A DNA stretch of 45,482 bases, from assembly GCA_030447385.1 (NCBI GenBank), contig JAUJOY010000002.1:1-45482 (forward strand), given 5' to 3'. Below are positions 7,241 through 15,382 of the stretch, piece after piece. Made by a program: the position numbers and the translations under genes. This DNA comes from Mycobacteriales bacterium (GTDB lineage: Bacteria; Actinomycetota; Actinomycetes; Mycobacteriales; SCTD01). The notes beneath the pieces are model-generated. The model was not told the origin of the DNA and did not search any database. It saw only the letters and a list, made by a program, of their open reading frames with translations. Each line of letters begins with the position of its first letter. Position 1 is the stretch's first letter.

Positions 7241-7787
7241 ATGCCTCGTACCTGGCTGTCCGTGCGGGTCGACCTGGTGGGCGGCCGTGGTGAGGACCTC
7301 TGGCCGCGACCGGGCCGGATCTTCGCCGCGGCCCGGGCCATGACCTTCGGGCCAACTCGCCGCGGCCATCGACGATGCCTTCGGTCGCTGGGACCTGGCG
7401 CACCTGCACACGGTCGAACTCACCGACGAGACACTGCTCATCGGACCAGGAGATGCCTGGGACGACCCGCCGCAAGGCCAGCCGGTCGCGCGCACCGACC
7501 GGACGAAACTGTCCCGGCTGGCACTCGGCGAGCAGTTCGCCTACACCTTCGACCTCGGCGACGACTGGACCCACCTGTGCACGGTCGGTGACCAGCGCAT
7601 CGATCCGTACGAGGCGCTCGGGGAAGTGCCGGACCGGCCAGCGGCGTACTGGGGCTGGGGGAGCCTGCCCGATCAGTACGGGCGCCGGTTCGACGAGGAC
7701 GACGGCGAGACACCCGTGCCCCCGGACCCACGAGGATCCGACTTGCCTGCGATCCGGTACGACTGGGGGCCGCGCCGACGGGAGTGA
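7241..7787 (+). pseudogene. pRiA4b ORF-3-like protein, frameshifted
   Basis: From ATG 7241 the protein begins TWLSVRVDLVGGRGEDLWPR and then MTFG. At 7352-7353 one extra C shifts the frame. In the corrected frame it continues QLAAAIDDAFGRWDLAHLH, then LGEQFAYTFDLGDDWTHLC and DPYEALGEVPDRPAAYWGWG, ending at 7787. The FDLGDDWTH box and the preceding strands match the plasmid pRiA4b ORF-3 family, a widespread family of unknown function on mobile DNA. It starts 3 bp after the Fic stop, so the two were probably an operon. Confidence 0.75.
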
Positions 7788-7971
7788 AGCCCGGGGGCGC
7801 GCAAGCACCCGACTGGTTCCAGCGGGCACCGGGTGCAGCAATTCGTGGTGCCATCTTGGTTGCCTCTTGCCGAAATCCGCCCTCGTTCGCCAAGATCCGC
7901 AGAAGTGCCATACCGCCTCTGACCTGCGACGATGCACATCAGCGAACACGGGCGATTACTCTCAGTTTTCA

Positions 7972-8003
7972 CTCATAATCCCTCGGTCGTGGGTTCGAGT
8001 CCC
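7972..8003 (+). other. tRNA 3' fragment, candidate distal attachment site of the element
   Basis: The stretch reads like tRNA positions 32 onward: anticodon loop CTCATAA (CAT anticodon), a variable region, then the T-arm GTGGG-TTCGAGT-CCC. The 5' half (acceptor, D arm, anticodon stem) is missing: the upstream bases do not pair with TCCCT. Integration into tRNA 3' ends leaves such a direct repeat at the far end of the element while the intact tRNA stays at the integrase end. The + orientation fits an intact tRNA lying to the left of the integrase. The right-hand T-stem and acceptor strand are degenerate. Confidence 0.65.
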
Positions 8004-8020
8004 GTATGCGCAGGTCATGT

Positions 8021-8059
8021 GATGTCTCGGGACACCGTGCACAGGTGTCTCGAGACATC
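8021..8059. repeat. 15-bp inverted repeat, likely IS481-type element end
   Basis: GATGTCTCGGGACAC (8021-8035) and GTGTCTCGAGACATC (8045-8059) are inverted copies with one mismatch and a 9-bp spacer. The repeat lies just beyond the stop (8062) of the transposase remnant, so it is probably the terminal end of that insertion sequence. It is only about 18 bp from the tRNA fragment. Confidence 0.5.
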
Positions 8060-8061
8060 CT

Positions 8062-8433
8062 TCACGGTTTGGGTTGGGGTTGGTAGTCCAGGCTGGTGTC
8101 GAGGTGGAGTTCGCGTAGGAGCTCGCCGGTGTCGGTCAAGACTCGGATCTGCAGGTCCTTGACGAGTACAAGGACCCGTCTGCCGGCGTGACGGCGGCCG
8201 ATGCCGATGTGGTGCAGGCGGCTGTTGTGCCGCAGCGTGACGACGCCGCTGGCAGTCGAGGCGGTCCTGACCGACGCGGAAGTGGCCGGTGTCGATGGGG
8301 GTGCCGGTTGGAACTGCTGCGCGGCGGGCGGCGAAGGCCTCGGCGGGGGTGCGGCGGCCGATCGCGCGATGCGGCCGGTGGTTGTTGTAGTAGCGGACGA
8401 AGGTGTCGAGCTGTCGCTGCAGCGAGGTTAGTG
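8062..8433 (-). pseudogene. IS481-family transposase, C-terminal fragment (minus strand)
   Basis: The reverse strand reads SLTSLQRQLDTFVRYYNNHR and then RTPAEAFAARR, the end of the DDE integrase core of IS481-like transposases. After FRVGQDRLD (near 8258) the frame slips, and the other frame continues HNSRLHHIGIGRRHAGRRVL to a stop at 8062. The catalytic Asp-Asp-Glu region is not on this strand. Its missing upstream part matches the fragment at 8448-8536 on the opposite strand. Confidence 0.72.
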
Positions 8434-8447
8434 ACCGGGCGGCCGTT

Positions 8448-8536
8448 GGCTTCAGCCACAGCCGCCCCTACCACCCGCAGACCTGCGGCAAGGTCGAGCG
8501 CTTCCACCAAACGCTGAAAAAGCACCTGGCGACCCG
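8448..8536 (+). pseudogene. IS481-family transposase, inner fragment (plus strand)
   Basis: The forward strand reads SHSRPYHPQTCGKVERFHQT then LKKHLATR. This is the segment around the third catalytic acid (the Glu in GKVERFH) that in an intact transposase comes directly before the minus-strand fragment. The two pieces therefore face each other across about 15 bp, as expected after an inversion with one endpoint inside the gene. Confidence 0.65.
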
Positions 8537-9054
8537 TGGTCGCTGGGCCGGTCACCGGGCCCGGTGTCGGCCAGCAGCGTCCGCCAGCACATCGCGGTGC
8601 CGCGGCAGCTGCCTCAAGGCGGCGCAGATCGACGGGCACCTCGATACGCTGCCACTGCTCGCGGTGAAGATGCCGCGCAGCCACTCCCGGCAGCCGACCG
8701 TGCTGACGTCGCGAGGCCTTCGAGATGATCGAATGCGCCCCGGTGGACTGGCGGTGCGAGCGCGACCGCGCTGGTTCACGTGGCTGCGGCTCGGGGAGCT
8801 GCTCCGGTCCGCTGTCAGACCACCTGGATGCACCGGACCCGACCGATGAGGGGGCGGTGGTCCCAGCCCGTCGGGACGTCGATGAGCCAAGAGCAACTTC
8901 TACCGCGACACCTGGAAGCCGGCACGCGTGGCCGCCGACCGCCCCTGGTGAGACCCGGGACAACCTCCGAGCCGCATCACCAGATGCCCCGCCTATTCGA
9001 CTGCGAAGCCGAGGCGACGCCGTTACCGCCCGCCAACTTTCCCAGACGGACCAA
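8537..9054. other. Decayed DNA with an integrase scrap
   Basis: No intact gene is seen. At 8892-8951 the forward frame reads SNFYRDTWKPARVAADR before a stop, resembling the SNFYR segment just before the catalytic box of actinobacterial tyrosine integrases. The match is short and uncertain. The rest looks like worn transposon or phage DNA. Confidence 0.35.
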
Positions 9055-10575
9055 CTAGCACGCGGCGGGTCGGTAGCTGGAGTCGCGAAGAAGCTCCGCC
9101 CACGCGAAGCGTTCCTCCACAATCCTCTTGCTGGGGTCCCATGGGCTCTTGCCGAGTCCCTGCTCGCACACGACAACCCGATCGGTGTAGGGGACCGGTC
9201 CATCGACCACGCGGATGTAGGCGTAGCCGGTATTGTCGTTCTCCCTCGTCTCCAGGAGGAGATCTTCCGGGTCGATAATGATGCGGACGACGTAGAATCC
9301 CGCCTTCATCGTGCCGTCCATGTCAGCAACTGTGTCGTAGGGCAGGAACTGATCCGGCCGCTGCCAACGGTAGATGTCACCCCACCCGCGTTCCAGCGTC
9401 ATCGTGGTGTTGCAGTTGTCCACCCAGGGGAAGGAGGCGAACTGGTCGTCCTGCTCGGCGCTGAACCACTCGGCGAAGCCCTGCGAGAAGGTGCAGTAGC
9501 CCTCCTTCTTGCCGGCGCTGACCGGGATCAGCGCGTTCCCCTGGTGGTAGGGAGGTGCCGCTTCCGGGCTGGGCGCCGAGAACAGCTGGTAGGAAACCAT
9601 GTCGTCGAAGTGACGGTGCCCATGCGAGGCGTGGAAGGTGCCCGTCCCGGCCTCGACCTCCAGGTAGTTCTGCTCGCGGTCGTTGTCGTCGTACTTCCCG
9701 GGCGTCCCGTCTGCCATGTACACCCTTTGGTGAGCGACATCCTGGTCGTTGAACCGGAGGTTCAACGGGCCGTCACCCACGTTGTAGACGCCGGCCGAGA
9801 AGCGCAAGCACATGGAGCTCTCAGGTTCCTCGTCCGGATGGCAGCTGACGTTGGGCGCCCCCGGCGGGTTTCTGCGGTCGAGCGCCGTGCCGGGCTGCGG
9901 GCTGGCGGGTGCGATGAAGCCGAACTCCGACGGCAGCCAAGGCACCAGGTTGGGAGCCAGCAGGTCAGGTTCTTGCGCGGTCGCACCCTCCAGAACGGCG
10001 CGAACGCGATATCCCCAGTTCTCGACGTCGGGCCCCATGACTCGGATCTGCCATCTGCCCGGCTGGGCACCGGGCACCTTGATGTCGATGTTGAAGGCCT
10101 GGAAGAAGCCGAAGGGTGAGTCGGGGCACACGTACGGAAAACCCGGGTCGGTTGCACGACGGCCAGCGGGATCCCGCAGCTCAAGCGCGAAGCACTCGCC
10201 ACGCATCGAGGAGTCAACGGCCACCCGCAGCGTCCCGGCCGCGGGCTGCGGCACATCCACGTCGTACAACTTGCAGTAGCCAGACTTGGTCAGGCAGGGA
10301 TCGGCTGCAGCCTGCGCGTCGGGTGACGCGAAGTAGTAGGCAAGGACGCCTGGCAGCCCAGCTCGTGAGCTGACGACGTAGTCCCCGTCCGCATACGCGG
10401 AGCTGCCGGGCGTCAGCTCCCCCATGTGCACCGGCTGGGGCAGCGCATCAGGGACCGCGATCGAGGCGTTCGCCGGCGTCAGGCCGGAGCTCAGCAGGCA
10501 CAGCAGGCAGGCCAGCCCAAGAAAAAGCGAGCCGGGCGCCGAGATCCTCGCTGGAGCTGCTTGTCGTGGACGCAT
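9055..10575 (-). CDS. Secreted lysyl-oxidase-like protein
   Basis: The protein has 506 residues from ATG 10575, chosen because it begins a clear signal peptide (charged start, then SLFLGLACLLCLLSS and cleavage after ANA at about 37). The middle has beta-sandwich-like regions. The C-terminal part (about 205-480) carries the lysyl oxidase copper site HGHRHF (318-323) after FHAS, then a Tyr (YQLF), and the family's GWGDIYRW and DPEDLLLETRENDN segments. Eukaryotic enzymes deaminate lysine side chains; bacterial members are mostly uncharacterised and exported. The gene is monocistronic, with a worn zone on one side and a 500-bp gap on the other. Cysteines are paired enough for extracellular disulfides. 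Confidence 0.8.
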   Translation of the reverse strand: MRPRQAAPARISAPGSLFLGLACLLCLLSSGLTPANASIAVPDALPQPVHMGELTPGSSAYADGDYVVSSRAGLPGVLAYYFASPDAQAAADPCLTKSGYCKLYDVDVPQPAAGTLRVAVDSSMRGECFALELRDPAGRRATDPGFPYVCPDSPFGFFQAFNIDIKVPGAQPGRWQIRVMGPDVENWGYRVRAVLEGATAQEPDLLAPNLVPWLPSEFGFIAPASPQPGTALDRRNPPGAPNVSCHPDEEPESSMCLRFSAGVYNVGDGPLNLRFNDQDVAHQRVYMADGTPGKYDDNDREQNYLEVEAGTGTFHASHGHRHFDDMVSYQLFSAPSPEAAPPYHQGNALIPVSAGKKEGYCTFSQGFAEWFSAEQDDQFASFPWVDNCNTTMTLERGWGDIYRWQRPDQFLPYDTVADMDGTMKAGFYVVRIIIDPEDLLLETRENDNTGYAYIRVVDGPVPYTDRVVVCEQGLGKSPWDPSKRIVEERFAWAELLRDSSYRPAAC

Positions 10576-11078
10576 GGTCGAATCCCCAGGTAACCGGCAC
10601 CACCAAGACGCAGCACGATCACCATGCAGGTCCTCGATGACGAGCCCGGCATGTGTTGCCTCCACGCCGATTTCCCGCTGGGGCCATCCGCTGGCAACTC
10701 CCCACACCAGCCGCCGCCCGCTGCCTGCCATGACCGCCCCCGTCACGCTGCCGGCTACGCGACCCCCTCGGCCGTCGCCAAGCAACGCGTTGACACTGAC
10801 CCGGCAACTGCCTCAAGTCAATCCTCAACCAGGGCTGCAAGCACTTCTGTCGGGTTAATGACACACGCCCCGGCGAGGATGTTCTTCGTGTGACTTCGTC
10901 CGGTCACTGGGCCGGGAGGCCCCTGCCATGGACGGTGTGCCTGAGCCGGCCGGAGGCTGGTGCAGATTCGACCACACGTCGGTGACGCTCGGCTGCAACA
11001 GCCGCTACGGCTCGTGCCAGGGCTGAGCCGGCGCAAATGCGAGATACCGACACGCTTTACGGGCGACGTAGATCCCGT
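10576..11078. other. Gene-free stretch between two minus-strand genes
   Basis: No convincing coding frame. A 32-codon frame starts at ATG 10934 or nearby but has no family resemblance. TTGACA occurs near 10790 on the forward strand, without a clear partner box. Confidence 0.35.
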
Positions 11079-11297
11079 TCAGTCGGCGAAGACGAAGACC
11101 TGCAGAACCGGAATGAGCAGCGCCGCGATCCCCAGCGCGATCCCCACGAGCGCGCTCCGGCTTCGCTGCTCAGTCAGGGAGACAGCACCCAGCACGATGG
11201 CGATCAGGGCCAGCGCTGCCCCCAACGCCAGGGCGCCGAACAGGTACGTGACGACAACAGCCGCGGCGCCGACGAGCGGGAGCGGCGCGGTCGGCAC
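11079..11297 (-). CDS. Small membrane protein, two predicted helices
   Basis: The protein has 72 residues, nearly all hydrophobic. Two membrane spans (about 8-40 and 47-70) are separated by a polar TEQRSRSALVG loop. The span pattern and the loop resemble DUF4190-type or similar small actinobacterial membrane proteins, but the family is not certain. The start is GTG at 11297. Confidence 0.55.
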   Translation of the reverse strand: MPTAPLPLVGAAAVVVTYLFGALALGAALALIAIVLGAVSLTEQRSRSALVGIALGIAALLIPVLQVFVFAD

Positions 11298-11587
11298 ACA
11301 GCGAGGCTAACGAACCGGTGGCAGAGCTCCCATCGGCTCGTACAGGCCAGGTTGGTAGGGCGCTGCGGGCGTGCAGTCGCCCCACGCATCATCGCCCACA
11401 CCCGCTGCTCGACCGAGGTCCCTGGGCGCTGCTGGGAACTCGGCCAGCCCCGCTGATGACCAGATCGACGATGGCCGCGGCATCTCGCAGATCGTTGCCG
11501 AACGGGGCGAAGTCTTGCCGGTCAGCCTCCAGGAGAGCTGGCGCAACTCCAGCAAGGACCTGCACGTCCCGCACGCCGGCGGCGCGC
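11298..11587. other. Intergenic stretch with a possible gene scrap
   Basis: On the reverse strand 11389-11577 an open frame reads EADRQDFAPFGNDLRDAAAI then VDLVIS. This faintly recalls the LRD-ADTAA-LDLVISVD box near the end of TPR/heptosyltransferase-like proteins. It is too short to call. Confidence 0.2.
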
Positions 11588-11836
11588 TCAGGCGAGCGGT
11601 AGGCCGTTGGAGTCAGGGACCTTGCGCAACACGATGAGGATGAAGTCGACGATCGCCCAGATGCCGAGGCCACCGAGGGTCAGCAGCTTGAGGACGCCGA
11701 GCCCGGTGTATCCCAGGTAGAAGCGGTCGACGCCGAGCCCGCCGAGGAAGAACGACAGCAGGATGGCAGTCGTGTAGCTCTTGCTCGACGCGGGCGCAGG
11801 TGCGCCCGCCGCGTCGGCGATCGACGGAGCGGTCAC
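11588..11836 (-). CDS. TM2 domain-containing membrane protein
   Basis: The protein has 82 residues from GTG 11836 with GGAGGAA 5 bp upstream. An Ala/Pro-rich start is followed by the TM2 domain: a first span ([20 protein letters not shown]), a turn ([15 protein letters not shown]) and a second span ([12 protein letters not shown]). The GxDRFYLG core is diagnostic of the family, whose role in bacteria is unknown. It stands alone. Confidence 0.88.
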   Translation of the reverse strand: MTAPSIADAAGAPAPASSKSYTTAILLSFFLGGLGVDRFYLGYTGLGVLKLLTLGGLGIWAIVDFILIVLRKVPDSNGLPLA

Positions 11837-12442
11837 GAGTTCCTCCAGAGGTCCAGTGGAGCGGGACGCTACTGCCTGCGGCCGCCAGTGGTGGCGGCTT
11901 TCCGCATGTCGACACGGCAGATCATTCCGGCTCGATTCTGCAGTCGCAGGATCCAGCGAGAGCGCAGCTGGAGCGGCCGTCCTCGGTGTCGAAGATTCGC
12001 TCGGTGGCGCCTCCGCTGGGACAGTCGTGACGCTCGGCATCAGAAGCAGGAGCGTGCCTGCCCGGGCAACCGACGTCCTGACCTGTCGCGGTGTGCAGAA
12101 GCACCGGCAGAATGCCGCGGACGGCTTCGTCTTCCTGCTGCTGATGGTCCTCGCCGGCTTCACTCCGTCGAAAGGCCTTCCGCCCGACCTCTGCCTCGAA
12201 GGCGAGGCCACCGAGGAATGCATCGATCGAATCTCTGGATCGGCAACAGCGGTCGCGAGACTCTGGCTCGGCATCTGCAGTTCATCGCGTCACACCGACA
12301 CCGGCCGGACTTCGCCACAGGTCCGCTTCTCCACCGCGGACGGCAGCCACCGGGGGCTTGCCGCGGTGCCCGCTGAGGTCTCGCCGGGCATCCTCATGTT
12401 CGGACCGACGAGCACGGTTCGGGCAGGTTGCCGACTTCCCCC

Positions 12443-12495
12443 CAACGCATCTACGGGTGCATTCTCGCTTGCAGAGTGCACCCGCAGATGCGTTG
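12443..12495. repeat. 53-bp palindrome, copy 1
   Basis: Arms of about 23 bp beginning CAACGCATCT and ending AGATGCGTTG pair with two mismatches around a short loop. The same palindrome recurs at 12584-12632. It would make a long cruciform or RNA hairpin. It resembles repeated extragenic palindromes or the ends of a miniature transposable element. Confidence 0.75.
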
Positions 12496-12583
12496 CTGGG
12501 CCTTCAGCGCAGTGCATGCGGTCGCGAAAGGTCGTCTGCCGGTGAGTGCTGGAGCAAGGCGGAGAGGCGATCAGTCACAAGCG

Positions 12584-12632
12584 ACGCATCTACGGGTGCA
12601 CTCTCAACCTCAGAATGCACCCGTAGATGCGT
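12584..12632. repeat. 49-bp palindrome, copy 2
   Basis: ACGCATCTACGGGTGCA-x-TCT pairs with its inverse over 21 bp with one mismatch and a 7-nt loop. The arm is the same as in copy 1, 138 bp upstream. The two copies bracket about 90 bp of unrelated DNA. Confidence 0.75.
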
Positions 12633-12841
12633 TGGGGGGGCCGACTTCAGGGTCACGGTGACGCGCGTCGGCATCGTCGTCTCCATCGGGGCACTCCCGG
12701 TGGAGATCGCCCCGCCTCCGGCGGCTGGCGACGCGGCACAGAAGGGCACACCCTCCCTTCCATCGAGCTGCGAACCCCAACCGGCCCCAGTCAGCCGGAG
12801 TCCGGGTGGTGTGAGCCGGGGGAGTGGCGCGCCCTTGCCGG

Positions 12842-13828
12842 CTACTGCAGCGGGAACGGCGGCTGGCGCCAGGGTGGGTCATCGACGACCTCGATGGCGA
12901 CCACCCACTTCACCCACCAGAAGCCGCGCCGCCCGGGGGCGACGAGCCGCCGGGGTGCCCCATGTCCCGGCGACAGGGGCTGCCCCCCTACTGAGGTGGC
13001 CAGCAGGAGATCCTTGGCCTGCTCCACCGGGAACCTGCGGCGGTACCCGGTCGTCGAGATCACGTCGATGCTGCGAGCCCCCGCCGGAAGCGCACCGAGG
13101 AGGTGGTCGAGGTGGATGCCGCGCCATCGCTGTGTCGCGAACCATCCGCCGGTGCAGTCCAGAACAGCCTCGACCTCGTCGTCGAGGCCGCCGATGTCGA
13201 CCGGCACGCCGTTCACGAGCAGTGGCGCATCGCGCCGGGCCCGAGGCGGCACCACGTCGGTGAACCACTGCGTCACGGGCATGCGGGACGGCACGAACGA
13301 CCCGCGCTCGGTCGATCCTGTGCCCTGCTGTGCGAGCGACTCGGGGCCGAGGCGCCGCGTGAGCCCGACCGCGGCCAGCGCACCTGCGCCCAGCAGCCCG
13401 GCCGCCAGCAGGGTGCGCCGGGACAGGTCGGTCGCACGCGGCCGCTGCGGATGGGTCACCAGGTGCATGGTCAGCAGCGGGATCGCGAGCAGGGCCGTGG
13501 CCACGTGGAGCTGTAGAGCGGTGATGCCCAGGACGGTGGTGAAGCCCACGACCTCCTGCACCACGCCCGTGCTGATGCTGATCAACAGCAGGACAGCGAG
13601 CAGCCAACCGGCGCGTCGACCCGGATGTGCCGGGCGGGCGAGGCCCCGCCGCGCCACCGCCTGCTTCCACGGCACCAGCAGCAGCAGGGCCAAGCCCGAG
13701 GCGGCGTGCGCAGTCGTGACCAGCGACGTCGTGGGCGGCGCCCCCACAGCGAAGGAGGCTGTCCCGGTGGCCAGCGCCGTTGCGACGAGGGCGAGCAGCG
13801 CGAGGTTCGTCCGACGTCCACCTCGCAT
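12842..13828 (-). CDS. Membrane-anchored molybdopterin-dependent oxidoreductase (sulfite-oxidase-like)
   Basis: The protein has 328 residues from ATG 13828. The N-terminal half holds about four membrane helices (roughly 8-28, 35-54, 72-92, 103-125) with His residues suited to a heme-b anchor, then an ARRTLLAAG-like helix before residue 160. The C-terminal half is the oxidoreductase molybdopterin-binding domain: DCTGGW (the Cys that would ligate Mo), HGAPRRLVAPGRRGFWWVKW and AIEVVDD. YedY- and sulfite-oxidase-like proteins reduce or oxidise small S or N compounds at the membrane. The substrate is unknown. The mod operon at 27,866-30,980 could supply the metal. Confidence 0.83.
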   Translation of the reverse strand: MRGGRRTNLALLALVATALATGTASFAVGAPPTTSLVTTAHAASGLALLLLVPWKQAVARRGLARPAHPGRRAGWLLAVLLLISISTGVVQEVVGFTTVLGITALQLHVATALLAIPLLTMHLVTHPQRPRATDLSRRTLLAAGLLGAGALAAVGLTRRLGPESLAQQGTGSTERGSFVPSRMPVTQWFTDVVPPRARRDAPLLVNGVPVDIGGLDDEVEAVLDCTGGWFATQRWRGIHLDHLLGALPAGARSIDVISTTGYRRRFPVEQAKDLLLATSVGGQPLSPGHGAPRRLVAPGRRGFWWVKWVVAIEVVDDPPWRQPPFPLQ

Positions 13829-14204
13829 ACAGCCTCACTACCCGGTCATCTGCCGGCTAGCAGCGAGTCTGCAACCTCACGCGCTCGGGTACACGTGGCG
13901 CAACCAGATGGACAACGCCTGCCCGTGCCGCTCGTCGGGCCCGCCACCCGCACGGGTAGACGGTGACGAGGCCAGCATGACCGGCCGATCGACGGGAAGC
14001 CGGCGATGCCTGTTCGCGCTGGCTTCCCCGCCTTCGCCTGCCACGAGCCACCGCCGGAGGTCCCGGCGACCGCCAGGTCCGTACCCGGCGCTTGGAGACT
14101 GACCGCGTCTGCCTGAAGCTGCAGGGGGCTCCGGCGGACACGGCTGACCGAGCAGGGGGCGTCCTGGCCGTACCACTGCTGGTGCCCGCGCTGACGCCGC
14201 GGGC
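13829..14204. other. Gene-free stretch
   Basis: No recognisable gene. An open forward frame without a start codon runs from about 13,984 to 14,220 but lacks family resemblance. The flanking genes are both on the reverse strand. Confidence 0.3.
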
Positions 14205-14666
14205 CTACGCGGTGGGGTAGTCGCCGAGCACCTCCGTGCCGGATGCGGCCGCCAGCTCCGCGAGGCGCTCCGGGTCGGACAGCAACGCCGGCTCTCCTTT
14301 CCGAACAACGTCGTCGAAGAACCGCTCGAAGCCGGGCGGTGAGACCAGCGTCAACAGGCGGACAGGCTCGTCGCCAACGCGCCGCAGACCGTGTGGGAGC
14401 CCCCGCGGGACGAGCAGGAACGATCCCGCCGTTGCCAGCATCTCGCTGGTGTCGAGCCAGACGGCGACCTCACCGGACAAGACGTAGAAGGCTTCCTCGG
14501 ACTCCAGGTGCCTGTGCAGCGGCGTCGGCCCTCCCCAGAACTCCTCCTCCACCAGGACGTATGCACCGCGCGTGGCCTCGCGGTCGGCCTTCGTCGTGTA
14601 GGTCGATCCGAGCGCGCTCAACCGTGCGCCTCCTCCTGCTCGCACGAACGTCACTCGCCCCCCCAT
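14205..14666 (-). CDS. Cupin-domain protein
   Basis: The protein has 153 residues from ATG 14666. One double-stranded beta-helix cupin domain is seen: PLHRHLESEEAFYVLSGEVA (metal ligands H51, H53 and a Glu at 57-58) and, 30 residues on, VPRGLPHGLRRVG (H92). A C-terminal helical tail follows (FERFFDDVV, LAELAAASG). Members of this type range from small-molecule dioxygenases to sugar-binding sensors. The function here is not predictable. There is no operon partner. Confidence 0.85.
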   Translation of the reverse strand: MGGRVTFVRAGGGARLSALGSTYTTKADREATRGAYVLVEEEFWGGPTPLHRHLESEEAFYVLSGEVAVWLDTSEMLATAGSFLLVPRGLPHGLRRVGDEPVRLLTLVSPPGFERFFDDVVRKGEPALLSDPERLAELAAASGTEVLGDYPTA

Positions 14667-14785
14667 GGGACAGCTGCAGACCAACGCCAGGACGCTGTCA
14701 GCCCCACGCGCACGAGGTCAAGCAGAGCCGGCTCTCGTCCTGGAGAGCAGCCACGAGCTCGGTCACGGCTTGACGTCCGGCTCGC

Positions 14786-15313
14786 CTACGGCACGGACGG
14801 CGATGTCAGCCACCGGTCGGTCTGCCTGGGGGAGCGCATGCGGAGAACTCTCGTGTCGTCGAGGACTTCTTCCCACTCCCGGGTGCGCGCCCGCTTCCGG
14901 GAGAAGGACCGGAAGTGCCAGACGATGATCGAGTTGCGCGACAGCGCCTGCCGCCACGTCTCGGTGTTGCCGTTGCAGATCGGTCAGCCGACAAGACGCA
15001 TGAACGTGCGGCGCAGGAGTCGTCCGAGCGACACCCACCGCGGGTAGTCCAGGGCCACGATGGTCTCGGCGCGCGCAAGGACGATGTCGAGCCACTGGGA
15101 GTACGCGGTGTCGATGATCCAGTGCTCACCGGCGCAGACGTTCGCCACCCGCCGCCGCTGTTCCTCGCCAGGAACCTCGGTCCAGCCTGGCTCCCAGGTG
15201 AGGTCGTCCATGCAGTGCCAGGGCAGCCCCGTCCGCCTCGAGATCGCAGCCGCCAACGTGGACTTGCCCGATCCGGTGACGCCGTAGACGAGGATGCGCT
15301 CTCCTCCGGACAC
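14786..15313 (-). pseudogene. P-loop adenylate-kinase-like protein, broken by an in-frame stop
   Basis: From GTG 15313 the protein reads ILVYGVTGSGKSTLAAAI (Walker A), then HCMDDLTWEPGW and IVALDYPRW, a small nucleotide-kinase-like (AAA_17/adenylate-kinase-related) family. Codon 110 (14984-14986) is TGA, yet the same frame continues NGNTETWRQALSRNSIIVWH and FRSFSRKRAR, the family's conserved C-terminal part, to a stop at 14786 (176 codons in all). CGA to TGA is the simplest change, since Arg is common at this point. It is either a pseudogene, a truncated 109-residue protein, or a sequencing error. Confidence 0.72.
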
Positions 15314-15382
15314 GGCAGACCAGTCTAGGGTCCGTGGGACGCCACCTCTGGCGGCCGCGCACCGCGAGGGCGGCTCTCGTGG

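Larger units (their letters stand above)
11837..12841. other. Gene-poor kilobase holding two long palindromes
   Basis: No frame in either direction has recognisable protein features. Open frames through 12440-12640 simply translate the palindromes. The DNA is slightly less GC-rich around 12,080-12,300 than its flanks. This may be a decayed locus. Confidence 0.4.

Noticed and set aside
10934-11026. A 30-codon forward frame with three Cys (possible small peptide)
   Set aside because: No ribosome-binding site of note and no family resemblance; GC-rich DNA makes such frames common.
12443-12632. CRISPR-like repeats
   Set aside because: Only two palindromic copies, 138 bp apart; there is no regular spacer array and no cas gene.
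13984-14220. Forward open frame ending at the cupin gene
   Set aside because: No start codon and no recognisable family.
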